A stretch of DNA of 18,387 nucleotides, taken from contig JAZULT010000013.1 of the NCBI GenBank assembly GCA_045603225.1, positions 1-18,387 of the forward strand. Direction: 5' to 3'. Origin of the DNA: RGIG9115 sp045603225 (GTDB lineage Bacteria > Bacillota > Clostridia > UBA1381). The notes beneath the pieces are model-generated. The model ran no database searches, had not been told where the DNA came from, and was given only the letters and a program-made list of their open reading frames with translations. The translations under genes were made by a program, and so were the position numbers. Within the stretch, counting starts at the first letter, position 1; the number at the start of each line of letters is the position of its first letter. This document shows, in pieces, positions 14,549 through 18,387 of the stretch.

Positions 14549-15637
14549 ATGAAATGGACTAAAGAAAGAGCATGGGAATGGTATAATAATCGACCGTGGA
14601 TCAGAGGATGTAATTATATGAGTGCGGACTGTGCAAATCGTATTGACCAATGGCAGTCATACGGTTTTGAGGAACGGCTTGAAACAACAGAAAAAGAACT
14701 TGCACTTATGGCGGAACTCGGCTATAATTCCGTAAGACTTATATTGGAGTTTATCGTGTGGGATGAGGAACATGATTCGTTTTTGGAGCGTTTTGAAAGA
14801 TATATTTCTCTTTGCTCAAAATATGGTATATCTTGCATGATAGTATTGGCAAATGACTGTATGCGGCCTAAAGGATTAGAAGTAAATTCTCTTGGCGAAC
14901 AGAAAGTGGATTGGGGATATCATGGTGGAAGAAAAATGTCACAGCATGGAAAGTTGTCCGGTATGGGACATCATGTCCTTGATGAACCGGACAAAGCGCC
15001 ACGTTATTTTGAAATGGTAAGAGAAATTGTGGAACGTTATAAAGATGACGAAAGAATTATAATGTGGAATATATATAATGAAGTAGGCAATTCACACAGA
15101 TGGCAGGTATCTATGCCTAATTTAAAGAAGATTTTTGAAATTGTACGTGAAATTGATCCAATACAGCCACTTACCTGTGAAACCTTTAGTTTGGGTGAAG
15201 GTGAAATTGAGGATATTACTGAAGTAGAAAAGTATGCTTTGGAACAATCAGATATTATATCATATCATAATTATGGTACATATGATATAAATATAAGAAT
15301 TATAAAAAAACTCAAACGCTACGGACGTCCTGTTTTATGCACCGAATGGCTCGCGAGATGTTTGGATAATAATATTCAGGAAATGTTTCCATTGTTTTAT
15401 CTGGAGAAAATAGGATGTTATAATTGGGGATTTGTTGCAGGAAAATATCAGACATATGAACCGTGGAACAGCGTTTGGGAAAATTATGATGAAAATCCTG
15501 ATTTAAAATGGGATTTCACAAAATGGTTTCACGATCTGTATCGACCGAATCACCGTCCGTATGATCCTAAGGAGATTGAAATTATTAAACGCTATTGTGC
15601 GTTAGCTGATAAAGAACATAATATGGATAAAGAATAA
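14549..15637 (+). CDS. Intracellular clan GH-A glycoside hydrolase (GH5/GH2-like barrel)
   Basis: This 362-residue TIM-barrel glycosidase has the two carboxylates of clan GH-A: the acid/base Glu178 in MWNIYNEVGN after strand 4, and the nucleophile Glu266 in PVLCTEWLAR after strand 7. Other barrel strands are RGCNYM (19-24), YNSVRLILEF (59-68) and SYHNYG (228-233). There is no signal peptide or carbohydrate-binding module, so it should work on imported oligosaccharides in the cytosol. Such proteins are often labelled cellulase or xylanase, but the exact family and linkage cannot be decided by eye. GGGAG is 9 nt before the ATG, and the gene follows the SDR by 19 bp, so it is the third gene of the operon. 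Confidence 0.87.
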   Translation: MKWTKERAWEWYNNRPWIRGCNYMSADCANRIDQWQSYGFEERLETTEKELALMAELGYNSVRLILEFIVWDEEHDSFLERFERYISLCSKYGISCMIVLANDCMRPKGLEVNSLGEQKVDWGYHGGRKMSQHGKLSGMGHHVLDEPDKAPRYFEMVREIVERYKDDERIIMWNIYNEVGNSHRWQVSMPNLKKIFEIVREIDPIQPLTCETFSLGEGEIEDITEVEKYALEQSDIISYHNYGTYDINIRIIKKLKRYGRPVLCTEWLARCLDNNIQEMFPLFYLEKIGCYNWGFVAGKYQTYEPWNSVWENYDENPDLKWDFTKWFHDLYRPNHRPYDPKEIEIIKRYCALADKEHNMDKE

Positions 15638-15723
15638 ATAAGAGATAATTCAAAAATGACTTATCAAAAAGCATACCCAGACTGTTGAATAATATGCGAA
15701 TTGAAAGCCTTTTCCATGAGTAA

Positions 15724-15867
15724 ATGATGATTAAATATGATATCGTAGTGTACAGCGTTTACGATGTGCCGAAAACCGTCGGAAATACGTTGTTTTTCGG
15801 TCCGTCGGAACCCGCCAAACCCTACAATTATTATTTAATCAATGATTACCTGAGGGGAAGCCTTTGA
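15724..15867 (+). CDS. Possible 47-residue small protein or gene remnant
   Basis: An open frame of 47 codons starts at ATG ATG and ends TGA. Its translation, which contains KYDIVVYSVYDVPK and KPYNYYLINDYLRG, looks protein-like, and the DNA here is richer in GC than its flanks. It has no good Shine-Dalgarno sequence and no family is recognised. It may be a remnant of a larger gene or chance. The segment also has a direct repeat CCGTCGGAA (15776-15784 and 15802-15810) and an inverted repeat CCGAAAA/TTTTCGG (15769-15775 and 15794-15800). The rest of 15638-15926, between convergent genes, shows no clear terminator. Confidence 0.25.
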   Translation: MMIKYDIVVYSVYDVPKTVGNTLFFGPSEPAKPYNYYLINDYLRGSL

Positions 15868-15926
15868 TATTGCTCTGATTTTAATTATTCGACAGTCTGT
15901 ACCACTTTTGTAGTCATCGCACTTTT

Positions 15927-18329
15927 TCATGATAGATACTTTCTTGATGTAGTTCCTGTGTATCTTTTAAAAGCGGCGTTGAATGTATGAAAATTAACGT
16001 ATCCGCACTGCTTCATTACATCTTCCGTATTAATGCCTTTTTCGAGTAACGTCTTTGCTTTTTCTATCCGTACTTTAAGAAGATAGTTTGAATAGCTCTG
16101 ACCGATAGTTGTATGAAATTCACGGCTCAGATGTGCTTCTGACTGACCTATTTCGTCAGCTATCATCTGAAGTGACAGGTTTGGATTTTTATATTCAGCA
16201 TTTATTATGTCGATGATTCTTTTAATGTTTTGAGATTTTTTTGTATCATTTTTAAGTTTTTTGTATTCTGCCTCAAGCTTTGACGCAGTATCGGTAAGAA
16301 TAGTTCTTATCTGCGAGAATTTTGTGGCATAACTTATTTTGTCGTACACCTGAGAATATTTCTTTTCAATAATATTTTCAAATCTTATATCGCATTTTTT
16401 TGCAGCATCAAAAAGCTTTATGAGGATATGCACAGAGTATCTCTGAATGATTGTGAATGAGTAGTTGTTAAGCTCATTCAGGATTTTTCCGAGTGATGCT
16501 GATATTTTTTCGAAAGACTGTTTGTCAAGGTTGTTTATTTTTTTTAGGAATGATTTGTTTTCGTTGTTTTCTTCGAGTGACACAATCTGAGACTGTGAGA
16601 TGTTGTTTTGAGTTATAAATCTGTGCTGTCCGAGAAGCATTTTTGCGCGGTCGGCATATTGTTCTATTCTCATATTATTAATGTACTGACGGTCGTATAG
16701 GAAGATATGTTCAATAGGAGAAGGTTTAACAGGTGTTTCAAGTTTTATAGGAAAGTCCTTAAGATGACATTCAGAAACAAGCATTTCTTCATTTTCATAT
16801 GTTTTAACTTCAGGTATCTTATAGTTTTTATTTGTTCCCATAAACAAAGAAAATGCAATGATAGCTTTATTTATTTTTTCAAGCTCAAGATATATTTCTT
16901 CTCCTCGGTAAAGTATTATGTCGCAGAAAATCGACTTTCCGGATGTGGTTAGTTCGTAGTCGATTTTCTTGTCATCAAATACAGCATACTCTATCCGGAA
17001 TACAATGGAAAGCTGTTTGTAAAGTACGGTGAGTGTATTGTTCTTTTTTGCATGTTCAAGGTGTGATGTGTCACCTTCGATACAAAAACGTATTCTGAGG
17101 TCAGTCATTTTATATTTTTTGCTATAGTCGGTTGCTATTGATTTGTATCCTCTGTTTGTAGAGAAATCAATATGTCCGATAAGCGAACCTTTGTATTGAA
17201 CAGAGTGAAAAGCTCCGCATGCAAAGTCATAATTATCAAGCAGACATTGTACTCTCAGAGAATATATGTTGTGACTGTTCCCGAAAAAGCCTATGCACGG
17301 TTTTCTTCCACTCCACAAATCATCATGATTAAAGCTTCCGAGAGAAAATGTATTTGTGTTGTAAGATGATGCGACAAGATTCAGTTTGAAATGAGGGTAT
17401 GTGAATCCGCGGGAGGTAAGAATCTGCATGAATTTATTTCCGCTGACAGGTGATAAATTGTAGAATTCCTCGGGTACTTTTATATTTTGAAGATTTTCCT
17501 GATTTATAATTTTTTTTATTCTTTTAAGAGAGTATTCATCGGTTAAAAAGTCTTTTGGGTGTTTTATTGAAAAAGGTCCGCTCCATTGCATAAGCTTTGG
17601 ATTAAAGTGAGAATAGAAGCAGTTAAGTATAATATGCTCTATTGACTGTATAGCCGAATGGAAGTCAGGATTTTTTATATGGTTTTTAAAGTAATTTATC
17701 CCTTCAAGAGATACTATTATTCGTTCGGGATGATTGTATTCCATAAGGCAGTCGTTATATAAAGTAAGATATACGAGGGAGTGAAGTCTGTGCATTCCGG
17801 CATTCATTATTTCCGGTCGGTTGAATGTTTCTCCGATACATATAAGGCTTAGAATTTCGAGAATTACATTATGTGCGTCTATATTTACCTGAGTGTATGA
17901 CAGCGTAAAAGCTGTAGTAAGACACGCATTTTTTATGTCATTTGTAGTTTCTTCGGGAAGTATATCCATGTATTCAAAATAAATCTGGAGAAGGGTTGCG
18001 AGTATTTTTGACTGAAAGTCGTAATCGGGCATAATAAAACAATCTGGTGTCTGAAAGTGATTATACGGAAAAATTCCGTACATATCGCTGTTTATATCCT
18101 TAAACATACTTGAAAGAGCTTTGTCAATTATGCGGCATGCGGGTTCAATATCATCATAATTATGTTTTGAAAGAACATTTAATACCGATACGAGAGCCTG
18201 CTCGTTTGTATAAGAGAATTCCACATTGTTTTCAGGCTTTAATAAAGCGGATATATATGTTCTTTTTACTGATTTGTTTCTGTGAGTAAAAGAGAAATCA
18301 TCTTCCGGTGTAATGGTGAAAAAAATCAT
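15927..18329 (-). CDS. AraC regulator fused to a large polysaccharide-lyase-like N-terminal region
   Basis: This 800-residue protein has a C-terminal AraC DNA-binding domain (about 700-800): LSLQMIADEIGQSEAHLSRE and a second helix-turn-helix with CGYVNFHTFNAAFKRYTG. The N-terminal region is far longer than a usual cupin sensor. Residues about 40-260 are helical, with MEYNHPERIIVSLEGI and WSGPFS, and residues about 315-535 look beta-rich, with LGSFNHDDLW, VQCLLDNYDFACGAFHSVQ and LRIRFCIEG. This resembles the alpha/alpha-toroid plus beta-sandwich layout of heparinase/alginate-lyase-like proteins; the resemblance is from memory and should be tested. A helical linker (about 545-700) joins the parts. 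No signal peptide or membrane segment is seen, so it is cytosolic. The ATG at 18329 has AAAGGA 9 nt upstream; an ATG six codons earlier overlaps that site. It probably controls the adjacent glycan genes. Confidence 0.85.
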   Translation of the reverse strand: MIFFTITPEDDFSFTHRNKSVKRTYISALLKPENNVEFSYTNEQALVSVLNVLSKHNYDDIEPACRIIDKALSSMFKDINSDMYGIFPYNHFQTPDCFIMPDYDFQSKILATLLQIYFEYMDILPEETTNDIKNACLTTAFTLSYTQVNIDAHNVILEILSLICIGETFNRPEIMNAGMHRLHSLVYLTLYNDCLMEYNHPERIIVSLEGINYFKNHIKNPDFHSAIQSIEHIILNCFYSHFNPKLMQWSGPFSIKHPKDFLTDEYSLKRIKKIINQENLQNIKVPEEFYNLSPVSGNKFMQILTSRGFTYPHFKLNLVASSYNTNTFSLGSFNHDDLWSGRKPCIGFFGNSHNIYSLRVQCLLDNYDFACGAFHSVQYKGSLIGHIDFSTNRGYKSIATDYSKKYKMTDLRIRFCIEGDTSHLEHAKKNNTLTVLYKQLSIVFRIEYAVFDDKKIDYELTTSGKSIFCDIILYRGEEIYLELEKINKAIIAFSLFMGTNKNYKIPEVKTYENEEMLVSECHLKDFPIKLETPVKPSPIEHIFLYDRQYINNMRIEQYADRAKMLLGQHRFITQNNISQSQIVSLEENNENKSFLKKINNLDKQSFEKISASLGKILNELNNYSFTIIQRYSVHILIKLFDAAKKCDIRFENIIEKKYSQVYDKISYATKFSQIRTILTDTASKLEAEYKKLKNDTKKSQNIKRIIDIINAEYKNPNLSLQMIADEIGQSEAHLSREFHTTIGQSYSNYLLKVRIEKAKTLLEKGINTEDVMKQCGYVNFHTFNAAFKRYTGTTSRKYLS

Positions 18330-18358
18330 AATATCATGTCCTTTCATCTTTTTTTAAA

Positions 18359-18387
18359 ATTTTATAATATTTTTTTTATTTTGTCAA
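18359..18387 (-). promoter_or_regulatory. Promoter of the large AraC fusion gene
   Basis: On the minus strand TTGACA (18387 to 18382) at the very edge of the window is followed after 17 nt by TAAAAT (18364 to 18359). The spacer is almost pure A/T. The gene therefore has its own promoter and a short leader of about 20-25 nt. Confidence 0.65.

Noticed and set aside
15776..15810. Direct repeat CCGTCGGAA considered as a CRISPR-like or attachment-site repeat
   Set aside because: There are only two 9-bp copies, with no array, no cas genes and no integrase.

Overview
The window looks like chromosomal DNA from a low-GC, gut-type Clostridia (Firmicutes). The support is AT-rich spacers, strong Shine-Dalgarno sites (AAGGAGG, AGGAGG), sigma-A promoters of TTGACA/TATAAT type, a zinc-type L31, and carbohydrate genes governed by AraC regulators. 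A closer taxonomic assignment is not justified from sequence alone. No rRNA, tRNA, CRISPR array, transposase or phage gene is visible.

Left block (about 80-7950, all minus strand): transcription runs from right to left, rpmE (L31) - rpsO (S15) - pnp (polynucleotide phosphorylase) - a 252-bp foldable inverted-repeat element - argC - argB - proS - a xylose-isomerase-like TIM-barrel gene - bidirectional terminator. This is translation and RNA-decay housekeeping followed by two steps of arginine synthesis and prolyl-tRNA synthetase. The rpmE, rpsO and pnp leaders each contain inverted repeats that could be regulatory RNA.

Middle block (about 8040-11400, plus strand): a good promoter precedes four tightly packed genes with 4-bp spacing, 11-bp overlap and 1-bp overlap. 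They encode a thioredoxin-reductase-like flavoprotein without the usual NADPH motifs, a secreted transglutaminase-like protein, a lone beta subunit of a fumarate/tartrate-type Fe-S hydro-lyase, and a LacA/Maa-type acetyltransferase. A rho-independent terminator overlaps the last codons of the fourth gene.

Right block (about 11500-18387): a sugar-acid locus. A cupin-AraC regulator (minus) faces a plus-strand operon of a DgoD-like enolase-superfamily dehydratase, an SDR oxidoreductase and a cytosolic clan GH-A glycosidase. Their divergent promoters have overlapping -35 boxes and a repeated ATTTGATATA motif lies nearby. Facing the operon's 3' end is an 800-residue minus-strand AraC protein. Its long N-terminal part resembles the alpha-helical toroid plus beta-sandwich layout of heparinase/alginate-lyase-like proteins, which makes it the most unusual protein here: apparently an enzyme-like fold used as a sensor fused to a DNA-binding domain.

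Inferred model for the right block: a glycan containing a sugar acid enters the cell, the GH-A enzyme trims it, and the SDR and dehydratase turn the acid into a 2-keto-3-deoxy sugar, with one or both AraC proteins sensing the substrate. Transporter, kinase and aldolase genes are not in the window.
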